Source: Leptospira biflexa
GTDB taxonomy: Bacteria; Spirochaetota; DYNZ01
Reading direction: 5' to 3'
Length of the DNA: 39,891 nt
Assembly: GCA_020720805.1 (NCBI GenBank)
Contig: DYNZ01000024.1
Span: 1-39,891 of the forward strand
This document shows, one piece after another, positions 25,351 to 32,530 of this stretch. The notes under the pieces were generated by a model that was not told the DNA's origin, did no database searches, and worked only from the letters and a program-made list of their open reading frames with translations. The stretch's first letter is position 1; each line of letters opens with the position of its first letter. The position numbers and the translations under genes were made by a program.

Positions 25351-26013
25351 ATGTCAGGTTTAACACCGAAATATTTAAATGTTGTCAAAAAGGAGATCAT
25401 ATCCTGGTCGCGACGCTTGTCTGCTCAGGGTTTATTGACCGGTTATGAGGGCAATCTGTCGGTACGTCTGGGTAAAGAGATGATGCTGATCACCAGAAAT
25501 CGCTGTGATAAGCAGTGGTTGCAGGAGGAGGACATTGTTCTTAGCTCCTTTGAGGGTGAACCTCTTGCGGGGTTTCAGGAGGCCGGACTTCTTGTCAGCA
25601 GCGAATACCGTCTGCATACCGAGGTTTACCGCCAAAGCCCGGAGAGCAGAGCCGTTGTACATGCTCATCCTATGCACGCGATCCTTATGTCGTTGCACCA
25701 ATTAACCTTTACGCCGGCTCTTTTACCGGAGGCGTTGCTATACTTCGGTAAGGAGATTCCCACTGCCTCTTTTGCGATGCCAGGAACAGATGATGTTAGC
25801 GAATCGATTCGGCAGTTTCTTCCGCAAAACAAGGCGATAGTCTTGTCCAATCACGGTGCTGTGACGCACGCGGAAGATCTTTCCCAGGCAGGCAATTTTA
25901 TGGAAATGTTAGAAAAATTAGCTCGCATTCATCTGCTTGCAGCTCAGAATCAAAAAATCGGCTTTCCGCTTCCAGGATTGTCTGAAGATAAGATTAGAAA
26001 AATATTGGGTTGA
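25351..26013 (+). CDS. class II aldolase/adducin family protein
   Basis: A 220-residue zinc-dependent class II aldolase of the L-fuculose-phosphate/ribulose-phosphate group. The catalytic Glu (E85, SSEYRLHTEVY) and the zinc-binding histidines H104 and H106 (VVHAHPMHA) and H168 (LSNHGAVT) match the E73, H92, H94 and H155 pattern of FucA with almost identical spacing. GNLSVR near residue 35 is the phosphate/substrate loop. Family members cleave or epimerise sugar phosphates, or act in methionine salvage; the sequence does not settle which. AAGGGA precedes the ATG at about 9 bases. It follows the flgF-linked gene by 22 bp and may be at the end of the murA-flgF unit. Its stop is 13 bp from that of the convergent STAS gene. 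Confidence 0.9.
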   Translation: MSGLTPKYLNVVKKEIISWSRRLSAQGLLTGYEGNLSVRLGKEMMLITRNRCDKQWLQEEDIVLSSFEGEPLAGFQEAGLLVSSEYRLHTEVYRQSPESRAVVHAHPMHAILMSLHQLTFTPALLPEALLYFGKEIPTASFAMPGTDDVSESIRQFLPQNKAIVLSNHGAVTHAEDLSQAGNFMEMLEKLARIHLLAAQNQKIGFPLPGLSEDKIRKILG

Positions 26014-26026
26014 AATGTGCTTCCAG

Positions 26027-26389
26027 TTAATTTTTAACGCCGAAGGCAGCTAAGCCCTCTTCATTGTTTCCATAGATGTTAACAAAATCTGTCAATCCGA
26101 CGATATCCATGACCTTCTGAAAGTGGCTTGATAAATTGACAAAAATAATTTTACCGTCTCGATCTGTGATATCTGTAATGATATTTATTAAGGTTGCTAT
26201 ACCGGCAGAATTGATATAAGAGGTATGGGTAAAATTGAGAATTATATTTTTATGGTTTTCTTTGGTAATACCTTGATAATGCTCAAGAATGGCGGCATGA
26301 CTATCTGAAGTAATATCTCCCTGCATGTAAACAACAGGAATACCGGATTTAACATCTGAGAAAATTTTAAATTCTGCATCTTTCATCAT
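26027..26389 (-). CDS. STAS-domain anti-sigma factor antagonist
   Basis: A 120-residue single STAS domain of the SpoIIAA/RsbV type. The phosphorylation loop reads SYINSAGIATLI, with Ser61 at the site that RsbW/SpoIIAB-type kinases phosphorylate. The strand KNIILNFTHTS before it and GKIIFVNLSSHFQKVMDIVGL after it are typical of the family. In known systems the unphosphorylated form binds the kinase and frees its other partner, and a SpoIIE/RsbU phosphatase reverses the modification. A REC-HATPase of the right kinase class lies four genes upstream in the same direction, and a SpoIIE phosphatase lies at 38.2 kb. No good ribosome site precedes either ATG (26389 or 26386); a TTGACA at 26428-26423 on the minus strand could be a promoter of its own. 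Confidence 0.92.
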   Translation of the reverse strand: MMKDAEFKIFSDVKSGIPVVYMQGDITSDSHAAILEHYQGITKENHKNIILNFTHTSYINSAGIATLINIITDITDRDGKIIFVNLSSHFQKVMDIVGLTDFVNIYGNNEEGLAAFGVKN

Positions 26390-26439
26390 AACGTAAAAAT
26401 TGTTCCCGTATAAAAAAATGTCAACAAGGTATTCATTTT

Positions 26440-26976
26440 TCAGCCATTTTCTTGCAATTTTTGTACACTCTTTTGGTGTTTTTGGGCAAGTTCAAAATAG
26501 TGCTCTGCGCTTTGTTGGAAATGGTTAATCTCCGACGGGCTAAGCTGCCTGATGATCTTGGCGGGGACACCTGCAACCAGGTGTCCTTCGGGAACTTGAA
26601 AGCCCTCCCTCACCACTGATCCGGCGCCGACGATGCTGTGGCGACCTACCACGGCATTGTCCAGGATGACCGCGCGCATACCGATCAAAGTAAAATCCTC
26701 AATGGTACATCCATGCAGAACCACTCCATGGCCAACCGTCACATAATCACCAACCAGGAGACGGTATTTGTCGGTAGTGACATGGCAAATCGAACCATCC
26801 TGGATATTTGTGTATTTCCCCACGCGAATGGAGTGTACATCCCCCCTCAGGACACATTGATACCAAATAGAGCTGCATTCGCCTATGGTGACATCCCCCA
26901 AAACGGTACAGTCAGGTGCCAGAAAAGCATCCCTGGCTATGTGGGGAATTTTACCTTCGTAGCTGTAGGTTGCCAT
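26440..26976 (-). CDS. gamma-carbonic-anhydrase-like hexapeptide protein
   Basis: A 178-residue left-handed beta-helix protein of the YrdA/PaaY/gamma-carbonic anhydrase family. Repeated hexapeptides run from about residue 15 to 140 (for example PDCTVLGDVTIGECSSIWY), and the three zinc-binding histidines are visible as H65 (SICHVTT), H83 (TVGHG) and H88 (VVLHGC). A short C-terminal helix completes it. The family forms trimers that bind zinc at subunit interfaces; carbonic anhydrase activity is shown for some members only. AAGAGG lies before the ATG inside the end of the tolC gene, with 4 bp between the two genes, so they are co-transcribed. The link to an efflux protein is positional; no functional link is known to me. 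Confidence 0.93.
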   Translation of the reverse strand: MATYSYEGKIPHIARDAFLAPDCTVLGDVTIGECSSIWYQCVLRGDVHSIRVGKYTNIQDGSICHVTTDKYRLLVGDYVTVGHGVVLHGCTIEDFTLIGMRAVILDNAVVGRHSIVGAGSVVREGFQVPEGHLVAGVPAKIIRQLSPSEINHFQQSAEHYFELAQKHQKSVQKLQENG

Positions 26977-26980
26977 CTGC

Positions 26981-28348
26981 TTACCTCTTGAGAAATAGGG
27001 TGTTTTGTCCTAGTGTGCGGCCAAGTTCTGCCATCTGAATATGAACATGGTAATAACGCTGTTTCAATTCAGCGCGGACTTGTAGGTAAGCCGCAAGTCC
27101 CTCGATAAGCTCTTTGGCTGGCTGATTGCCCGCCTCATAGTCCATTTGGGCGATTCTTGCCCATCGCTGAGCCACTTTGATATCCTGTGTGCTAAGCTTT
27201 AAGACCTGGATTGCTTTTTTAAGATCCAGGTAAGCCTTATGAATTTCCAGGGGGATGGCTAGCCTGGCAAACTGCTGCTTGCTTTGAAACTCTTTTACCT
27301 TGATCTGTGTCTCCTTGATTTTGGCATTTGTCTCCCCAAAGTTCAAACGCCAGGTAAAGCCGATGCCAGCTCCGCCGCGCAAATGGTTATAGGGATCCTG
27401 AACAGCCGGGTGTCCAATATAGCTGCGCACGGGAGAGTAGGAAGCATCAATCTGGGTAGCAACCCCTATGACTGGGTATAGGGAGCTTTCATGCATTTTA
27501 CCCAATTCACGATTTGCGTGGATGCCAGCCTGAATTTGATGGAGTTCAGGTCTGTTCTCGATACCAAGCTGTACATAATATTCCAGCGGTTCAAGCAGGG
27601 GTGGAGAAATACGTAGGCTCAGCCGTTTCAACTGGATCCTTTTTTTATCTATCCCCATGGTTCGAGCCAGGGCATGGGATGCCAGTTCCTGTTTGTAACG
27701 GGCGTCCAGGATCTGCTCTTGCAGTTTTGACTGAAAAAGCTTGATTCTGGATAGATCCGCTACCGAAACATTTTTATTTGCGCTCTTGGCCATCTCCTCG
27801 GCTTTGGTTTTTAGCTCCTCGAGAATTGTTTTCGCTTCTTCTAATAATCCCAGGATATCCGCGGCCAATTGAAATCCCCAAAAATAGTCCCAGATCTCCT
27901 TGCGGATCTCGTTTGCCCTTTTGGCTTTCTCCCTTCGCATGGCAAATTGTCCCCAGCGCGCCGCTTCTCTGCCATGATAGCTTTGTCCAAAGGTATAGAT
28001 GGGCTGTAAAATATTGCCCTGAAAGCTGAGAACGGGTCCCCACTTATAGTAATCAATCTGATAGTTGTTCAGATCCCGACCATCGGTTTGGGCAGAATAG
28101 ACCGGCGCGACAAATCCAAGCATATTTACCTGGGGTAGAAGAGCCTGTTTGGCCTGCTCCTCTTTGATTTTGTACTGAATGATGGCCCAATTTTTTTCCT
28201 TGAGTTCTGGATTGTGCTGCAATGCCACCTCGAAGGCCTGCTCTGGTGAAACAATAACCAGAGGTACATTTGTTTTTGCCGCAACAAGGGGGGGATGTCC
28301 ATAAAGAAAAAAGAGGGTTGCAGCAAAGAACAAAAGAAAAAGGGGCAT
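26981..28348 (-). CDS. TolC-family outer-membrane efflux protein
   Basis: A 455-residue outer-membrane factor. The signal peptide (about 1-24, LFLLFFAATLFFLYGH) precedes two TolC-type repeats of long coiled-coil helices and strands, with the family's start motif VSPEQAFEVALQHNPELKE (about 33-51) and its counterpart LGIENRPELHQIQAGI (about 265-280). Such proteins trimerise into a channel from the periplasm through the outer membrane for type I secretion or multidrug efflux. No membrane-fusion or pump partner is encoded nearby; instead mlaC lies 40 bp upstream. GAGGAAA stands 8 bases before the ATG. The partner transporter must be encoded elsewhere, so substrate is unknown. Confidence 0.92.
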   Translation of the reverse strand: MPLFLLFFAATLFFLYGHPPLVAAKTNVPLVIVSPEQAFEVALQHNPELKEKNWAIIQYKIKEEQAKQALLPQVNMLGFVAPVYSAQTDGRDLNNYQIDYYKWGPVLSFQGNILQPIYTFGQSYHGREAARWGQFAMRREKAKRANEIRKEIWDYFWGFQLAADILGLLEEAKTILEELKTKAEEMAKSANKNVSVADLSRIKLFQSKLQEQILDARYKQELASHALARTMGIDKKRIQLKRLSLRISPPLLEPLEYYVQLGIENRPELHQIQAGIHANRELGKMHESSLYPVIGVATQIDASYSPVRSYIGHPAVQDPYNHLRGGAGIGFTWRLNFGETNAKIKETQIKVKEFQSKQQFARLAIPLEIHKAYLDLKKAIQVLKLSTQDIKVAQRWARIAQMDYEAGNQPAKELIEGLAAYLQVRAELKQRYYHVHIQMAELGRTLGQNTLFLKR

Positions 28349-28388
28349 GAAGGTTTCCTCTAAAATTCTATATCGATAGGGTAAGGTC

Positions 28389-29111
28389 TCATTTAGCCGG
28401 GGCAGCAGAAATTTGTCGTGCCTTTTCCCGAATGTCCTGTAAAAAAGAAGTTAATCCTTTTTGGGCAATGGTTCGATTGAAAACGCGCCGATAGTCCAGG
28501 ATCAGGCTGTTATCATCAATATAGAGATCATAAATGACAAGACGATCCTTCTCTTTAACCATGAGAAAATCGAGATTAGTGTCCACATCAGCGCCGGGAA
28601 GCGTGGTGTAGATGCGGCAAACTGTCCGGCCGAGTACAAGTGCATCCTGATAAAGCGAGCTCCTCTCGGTTTTGAGATTGTAAAGATAATGAATACTTTT
28701 TTGACGAATTTTCTCAGCCTTCTCTTCAGGACTGCCAGGTGTATATTTTTTTTGGCTTTGATTCATCTTCGATTCAAGGATCTCTCGAAAATTGTGGATA
28801 AACTCCTCTTTTTGGCTTTTCTGGATCTGCTTCCAATGGTGAACCAGGGTTAAGGAGCCAAGAAGTTCATAGTCGAAAAGTTTTTTAGAAATCGCTTCGA
28901 CCTGGGTGCGGATCACCTTGATTTTTTTCTCTTTCGATTTTGCCGATTTGCCTGACGCGTTGATCCGGGTGATTTCATCATTTAATTTCCTGATGTTGGA
29001 TACTGCTTCGAGAAACAATGTTTGCGCCGCTTTTGGGTCTTCGCAAGCGACCGCGCTGCTTACCGTGCCGGATAGAATCATAAAAAATACCAGCAATAAA
29101 AATCTACGCAT
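28389..29111 (-). CDS. mlaC: MlaC-like periplasmic phospholipid-binding protein
   Basis: A 240-residue protein with a signal peptide (about 1-22, LLLVFFMILSGTVSSAVA) and the MlaC/Ttg2D fold. Family landmarks are FDYELLGSLTLVHHWKQI, the helix containing EEFIHNFREILESKM, and the C-terminal VIYDLYIDDNSLILDYR with FNRTIAQKGLTSFLQDI. MlaC shuttles phospholipids between the MlaFEDB inner-membrane transporter and the outer membrane. A lysine-rich insertion (about 50-65, SGKSAKSKEKKIKV) precedes the core. The other mla genes are absent from the window. ATG 29111 has AGG at 7 bases, while ATG 29117 is nearly on top of it, so the shorter start is preferred. The upstream regulator gene ends 9 bp before. 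Confidence 0.82.
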   Translation of the reverse strand: MRRFLLLVFFMILSGTVSSAVACEDPKAAQTLFLEAVSNIRKLNDEITRINASGKSAKSKEKKIKVIRTQVEAISKKLFDYELLGSLTLVHHWKQIQKSQKEEFIHNFREILESKMNQSQKKYTPGSPEEKAEKIRQKSIHYLYNLKTERSSLYQDALVLGRTVCRIYTTLPGADVDTNLDFLMVKEKDRLVIYDLYIDDNSLILDYRRVFNRTIAQKGLTSFLQDIREKARQISAAPAK

Positions 29112-29119
29112 ATTCATAC

Positions 29120-30022
29120 CTAAGCCTTGCTTTTATTTTTAATCAGGGTAATGCAGTTTCCCTTATCATTCCATACGACTTCATCCATGTGAAGGTTAAT
29201 AAAAAAAATGCCCCTTCCGAAGGGTTTGAAGATATTATCGGGATGGAGCGGATCCGGGAGATTTTGGTAATCAAAACCCGTGCCCTCATCTTCGATCTGG
29301 TAAGTAACCTTTTCCTTGCTAAAGCGGTAGGTTACTTTTATTTGTCGCTCATTATAGGGACTTTCCTGCAATCTTTGTTCCATGATATCATGAAAGGCTG
29401 TTTTGGCAATACCGCCGATTGATTTTAAATTGGAGGAAAGCTGGAGATTTCCATGCACCATGGCATTCATTAATGACTCTTTAAGGGCGAGTCGGACATT
29501 CTCTTTTTCGACATGGTCGCATATCCCGCGGATGGGCAGGTGGCGGGTTAGATAAAAAGAGGCGATATTCAGGATATTCTGATCGTTGGGAAGGATAATT
29601 TCCTTTGTCTCCTCTTCAATAAAGGGAATCAGGTCATCTTCCGAAGCCATTCCCTGCGGACTACTGAGCACTTTTTGTATGGTTTGCATCATCTCGTCGG
29701 ATTCAAAGGGTTTGCGGATAAAATCTCTTACCCCCAGGCGAATAGTCTGAATCACATCTTCAACCCTGGTTTGCCCTGTAATCACAATGGTTGGAACTGG
29801 CAGCATAAGCTTGTGGATGTTTTCTAGCAATTCAAAACCATCCATGGTAGGCATCTGGATATCTGTGATCAGAAGATCAGGTATTTTTTTCTGGATTTGA
29901 CGCAGACCCTCCTGGCCATTTCGAGCCTCCAGCACATCATATCCCTGCTTTTGCAGTTTGTGTATGAGAATTTTGCGGATTATCTCTTCATCATCCACGA
30001 TGAGAATGGTTTTTTGATCCAT
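29120..30022 (-). CDS. response regulator with RsbW-like HATPase output
   Basis: A 300-residue two-domain regulator. The receiver (about 1-125) has the acidic pair D10/D11, phospho-acceptor D54 (LLITDIQMPTMDGFE) and the conserved Lys in FIRKPF. The C-terminal half is a GHKL ATPase of the RsbW/SpoIIAB class, with the N-box KESLMNAMVHGN, G1 box DEGTGFD and G2 box GRGIFFI. There is no dimerisation/phosphotransfer histidine domain, so this is not an ordinary histidine kinase. The architecture suggests that receiver phosphorylation controls a serine kinase/anti-sigma-like activity, with the STAS protein of the same gene run as its natural target. It lies 19 bp downstream of ribBA and 9 bp upstream of mlaC. 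Confidence 0.92.
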   Translation of the reverse strand: MDQKTILIVDDEEIIRKILIHKLQKQGYDVLEARNGQEGLRQIQKKIPDLLITDIQMPTMDGFELLENIHKLMLPVPTIVITGQTRVEDVIQTIRLGVRDFIRKPFESDEMMQTIQKVLSSPQGMASEDDLIPFIEEETKEIILPNDQNILNIASFYLTRHLPIRGICDHVEKENVRLALKESLMNAMVHGNLQLSSNLKSIGGIAKTAFHDIMEQRLQESPYNERQIKVTYRFSKEKVTYQIEDEGTGFDYQNLPDPLHPDNIFKPFGRGIFFINLHMDEVVWNDKGNCITLIKNKSKA

Positions 30023-30041
30023 GTTTGATTTCCGTTAGGAG

Positions 30042-31256
30042 TTAGTCTTGGATTTCCAGCCAGTGTCCCAGCTTGTCCTTTTTTGTTAAAAGATATCCAA
30101 GGTTGGTTTCACAGATACCTGCCTGAATGGGGATTCTTTCAACAATTTTGAGACCATACCCATCTAACCCAACTACCTTTTTCGGGTTATTGGTAAGAAG
30201 GCGGATAGAACTTAAACCCAAATCGACTAGAATCTGGGCTCCGACTCCATAGTCTCTAAGATCAGCTTTGAAACCAAGTTTTTCATTGGCTTCGACAGTG
30301 TCATATCCTTGATCCTGAAGGTGATATGCTTTTATTTTGTTGGAAAGACCAATACCCCGTCCTTCCTGGCGCATATAAAGTAGAACCCCTTCCTTGTTTT
30401 CGGCGATCATTTCTAAGGCTTTGTTCAACTGCGAACCGCAATCGCAGCGCAAGGAGCTCAAGACATCGCCTGTGAGGCACTCGGAATGAACCCGGACCAT
30501 CACATTTTCTTTACCGGCAACGTTACCCATGACAAGAGCCACATGGGTGATATGGTCGATATCATTCCCATAGGATTTCATAATAAAATCCCCGTAACGG
30601 GTGGGGAGTTTTGCCTCAGCCTCGACATAAACCAGTTTTTCCCGATGGATGCGGTAAGATATAAGGTCGGCAATTGTTCCGATTTTTAATTTATGCTTTC
30701 GAGCGTATTCCACAAGGTCATCCCTGCGCGCGACCGTTCCATCCTCTTTCAATATTTCACAGATGACTCCAACCGGGGGCAGGCCTGCCAGTTTAGCCAG
30801 ATCAACAGCACCTTCCGTGTGGCCAGAACGAACAAGAACACCCCCTGGCTTGGCAATCAGGGGGAAAATATGGCCAGGACGACGGAGATCTCCTGGCTTG
30901 GATGCTGGATTAACCAAGGCCTGGATTGTTTTGCACCGATCTTCTGCGGAGATCCCTGTGCCTGTTTTCACAGAATCAACGGAGATCGTAAAAGCAGTTC
31001 CGTGAGTATCAGTATTATTATCAGTCATGAGGGGTAAATGGAGGTTTTTGGCAAGGTCAGCTTCCATGGGTACGCAAAGCAAACCTTTTCCGTGAGTAAT
31101 CATAAAGTTTATCGCCTCATTCGTGGCAAACTGAGCAGCCATGACGAGATCACCCTCATTTTCCCGGTCTTCGCTATCGGTCAGGATGACCATTTTTCCA
31201 TTTTGTATATCTTTGATAATGGCTTCTGTGCTATGAAAAACTTCTACGGCACTCAT
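30042..31256 (-). CDS. ribBA: bifunctional riboflavin biosynthesis protein RibBA
   Basis: A 404-residue fusion of 3,4-dihydroxy-2-butanone 4-phosphate synthase (about 1-200) and GTP cyclohydrolase II (about 205-404), which make the two precursors of riboflavin. The first half shows the catalytic acidic loop [12 protein letters not shown] (about 27-38) and [10 protein letters not shown]. The second shows the zinc ligands C260, C271 and C273 ([17 protein letters not shown]), RQEGRGIGL, and the substrate loop LLTNNPKK. Both halves look complete, so the protein should be bifunctional. It is the first gene of the six-gene minus-strand run. The ribosome site (AAGGG, 8 bases) is fair. No FMN riboswitch is recognisable upstream; a short dyad at 31292-31305 is the only symmetric site. 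Confidence 0.96.
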   Translation of the reverse strand: MSAVEVFHSTEAIIKDIQNGKMVILTDSEDRENEGDLVMAAQFATNEAINFMITHGKGLLCVPMEADLAKNLHLPLMTDNNTDTHGTAFTISVDSVKTGTGISAEDRCKTIQALVNPASKPGDLRRPGHIFPLIAKPGGVLVRSGHTEGAVDLAKLAGLPPVGVICEILKEDGTVARRDDLVEYARKHKLKIGTIADLISYRIHREKLVYVEAEAKLPTRYGDFIMKSYGNDIDHITHVALVMGNVAGKENVMVRVHSECLTGDVLSSLRCDCGSQLNKALEMIAENKEGVLLYMRQEGRGIGLSNKIKAYHLQDQGYDTVEANEKLGFKADLRDYGVGAQILVDLGLSSIRLLTNNPKKVVGLDGYGLKIVERIPIQAGICETNLGYLLTKKDKLGHWLEIQD

Positions 31257-31291
31257 AAGCTACCCTTTTTTTGGTATCCTGATGGGGTTAG

Positions 31292-31305
31292 ATAGGACAT
31301 CCTAT
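31292..31305. promoter_or_regulatory. short perfect dyad upstream of ribBA
   Basis: ATAGGA-CA-TCCTAT is a 6-bp inverted repeat around a 2-base centre, 36 bp before the ribBA start codon, where a repressor could act on the minus-strand promoter. Only the symmetry and position support it. Confidence 0.3.
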
Positions 31306-31313
31306 TCATAGAA

Positions 31314-31482
31314 CCAATCATTTTGAATGGCTGGATTCAGCAATGATTTTTTCATTCGCGGTTTATCAGGGGCATACGTCCGCATGGAGAGGTCTCATCA
31401 GGCCTCTATTCGGGCAAAAAGGTTTGCGATGAGGAAAACCATTCTTGTTTGGGTGGGAATAGGGATTTAGCCCACCTTTTTT
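31314..31482 (+). ncRNA. candidate structured non-coding RNA or leader
   Basis: The 263-bp gap between the divergent ribBA and phosphatase-superfamily genes has no coding frame of merit but a series of plus-strand hairpins. AATCATT pairs with AATGATT around an inner GCTG-GATT-CAGC, followed by a T-run. GCGG pairs with CCGC (about 31358-31383). AGAGGTC pairs with GGCCTCT around TCATCA (31388-31407). GGTTT pairs with AAACC (about 31421-31440). The last hairpin is terminator-like. This could be a small RNA, or an attenuated leader for the gene at 31520. It matches no riboswitch class I can name, and some hairpins are short. Confidence 0.35.
31452..31482 (+). terminator. terminator-like hairpin before the phosphatase-superfamily gene
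   Basis: GGTGGG (31452-31457) pairs with CCCACC (31471-31476) over a 13-base loop and is followed directly by six T. No plus-strand gene ends here, since ribBA diverges to the left, and the next coding start is 38 bp downstream. It therefore ends either a small RNA or an attenuated leader. Confidence 0.55.
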
Positions 31483-31519
31483 CATAATTTTATTAGTGAT
31501 GTGGGAGGAGATTTCGTCA

Positions 31520-32527
31520 ATGCAAGAGAGGAGCCATAAACGGATGAGCGATTTGCAACCCCAGAAAATTGATATGCTGGTGGATGACTATATCGACCAG
31601 CATTTTCCTCATCTTCAGAAACGGAACTCTATTGCTACTATTTTTATTTTTATGGATGGAGTCGGAATTGGAGATGAGAAGGATTCTACCAACCCTCTCT
31701 ACGTTTTTGGGCGGGAGCTTTTTCGAGAGCTCAACCCAAGGGAGATTATGTCAATCTGGGGAAATGGCATGATGGTTCCGACAGATCCTTTGCTCCATAC
31801 TCCCGGGTTGCCTCAGAGTGCTACAGGGCAAACTGCTCTCTTTACCGGTATCGATGCTGTTAAGGCCGCTGGTCGTCATGTACCGGCACTGCCTACGACC
31901 ACCTTACGACAGATCCTAGCGCGGGAATCCATATTCTTGCGGCTTGTGCAACAGCAGAAGCGCCCCTGCTTTGCCAATGCCTACAGTGATAGCTTTTTTG
32001 AGGGAAGGCGCCGCTTCCACAGCAGCTCAACGTTAAGCTATTTTGCCTCAGGCTTGCCATTTCGAGGGGTAGCTGACGCGAACGCGGGCAAGGCAATTTT
32101 TATGGATATCACGCACCGCCTGGCGCGCCGTATGGGTATGGCCGTGGGCAAAAACAGTATTGAGCAGAGCGCGCGCACGATCCTTGGGTTGGCTTACCAT
32201 CACGATTTTGTGATGTTTGAGTATTTTCTCACGGACAAGGCGGGTCACGCAATGCGGTCAGGTTTAAGCAGGCGAGCTATCGAGTTGTTGGAGTCCTTTT
32301 TGGTTGCATTGGTTCGTCAAGCTGACCTAAGTCAGGTGCAGATCATTGTAAGCAGCGATCATGGCAATATCGAGCAAATTACCGATCATGTTCACACTCG
32401 GAATAAGGTACCAACCTTTCTCTGGGGACCCTATACCGAAACATTAGCGCCACAAATCTTTGATCTGGTTGACGTGCACCGAGCTATGTGTCAAAGTTTG
32501 TCGATCTCTTTTCCTCAGAGAGAATAA
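31520..32527 (+). CDS. alkaline-phosphatase-superfamily metalloenzyme
   Basis: A 335-residue protein with the metal-binding core of the phosphopentomutase/cofactor-independent phosphoglycerate mutase branch. In order: FIFMDGVGIGD (first metal Asp), the nucleophile loop GLPQSATGQTALFTG, FEYFLTDKAGHAM (Asp and His), IVSSDHGNIE (Asp-His) and HTRNKVPTFLWG (last His). All expected ligand positions are present, so it should be active on a phosphate or sulfate ester. It is shorter than phosphopentomutase (about 390-400) or iPGM (about 510) and has a reduced cap domain, so the substrate is unknown. ATG 31520 is preferred because GGAGGAG lies 9 bases before it; GTG 31496, ATG 31499 and ATG 31544 are alternatives. 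rarA begins 3 bp after its stop, indicating co-transcription. Confidence 0.85.
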   Translation: MQERSHKRMSDLQPQKIDMLVDDYIDQHFPHLQKRNSIATIFIFMDGVGIGDEKDSTNPLYVFGRELFRELNPREIMSIWGNGMMVPTDPLLHTPGLPQSATGQTALFTGIDAVKAAGRHVPALPTTTLRQILARESIFLRLVQQQKRPCFANAYSDSFFEGRRRFHSSSTLSYFASGLPFRGVADANAGKAIFMDITHRLARRMGMAVGKNSIEQSARTILGLAYHHDFVMFEYFLTDKAGHAMRSGLSRRAIELLESFLVALVRQADLSQVQIIVSSDHGNIEQITDHVHTRNKVPTFLWGPYTETLAPQIFDLVDVHRAMCQSLSISFPQRE

Positions 32528-32530
32528 CGT

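Noticed and set aside
31257-31495. FMN riboswitch upstream of ribBA
   Set aside because: Read on the minus strand, the conserved RFN-element segments are absent, and the strongest hairpins end in T-runs only on the plus strand.
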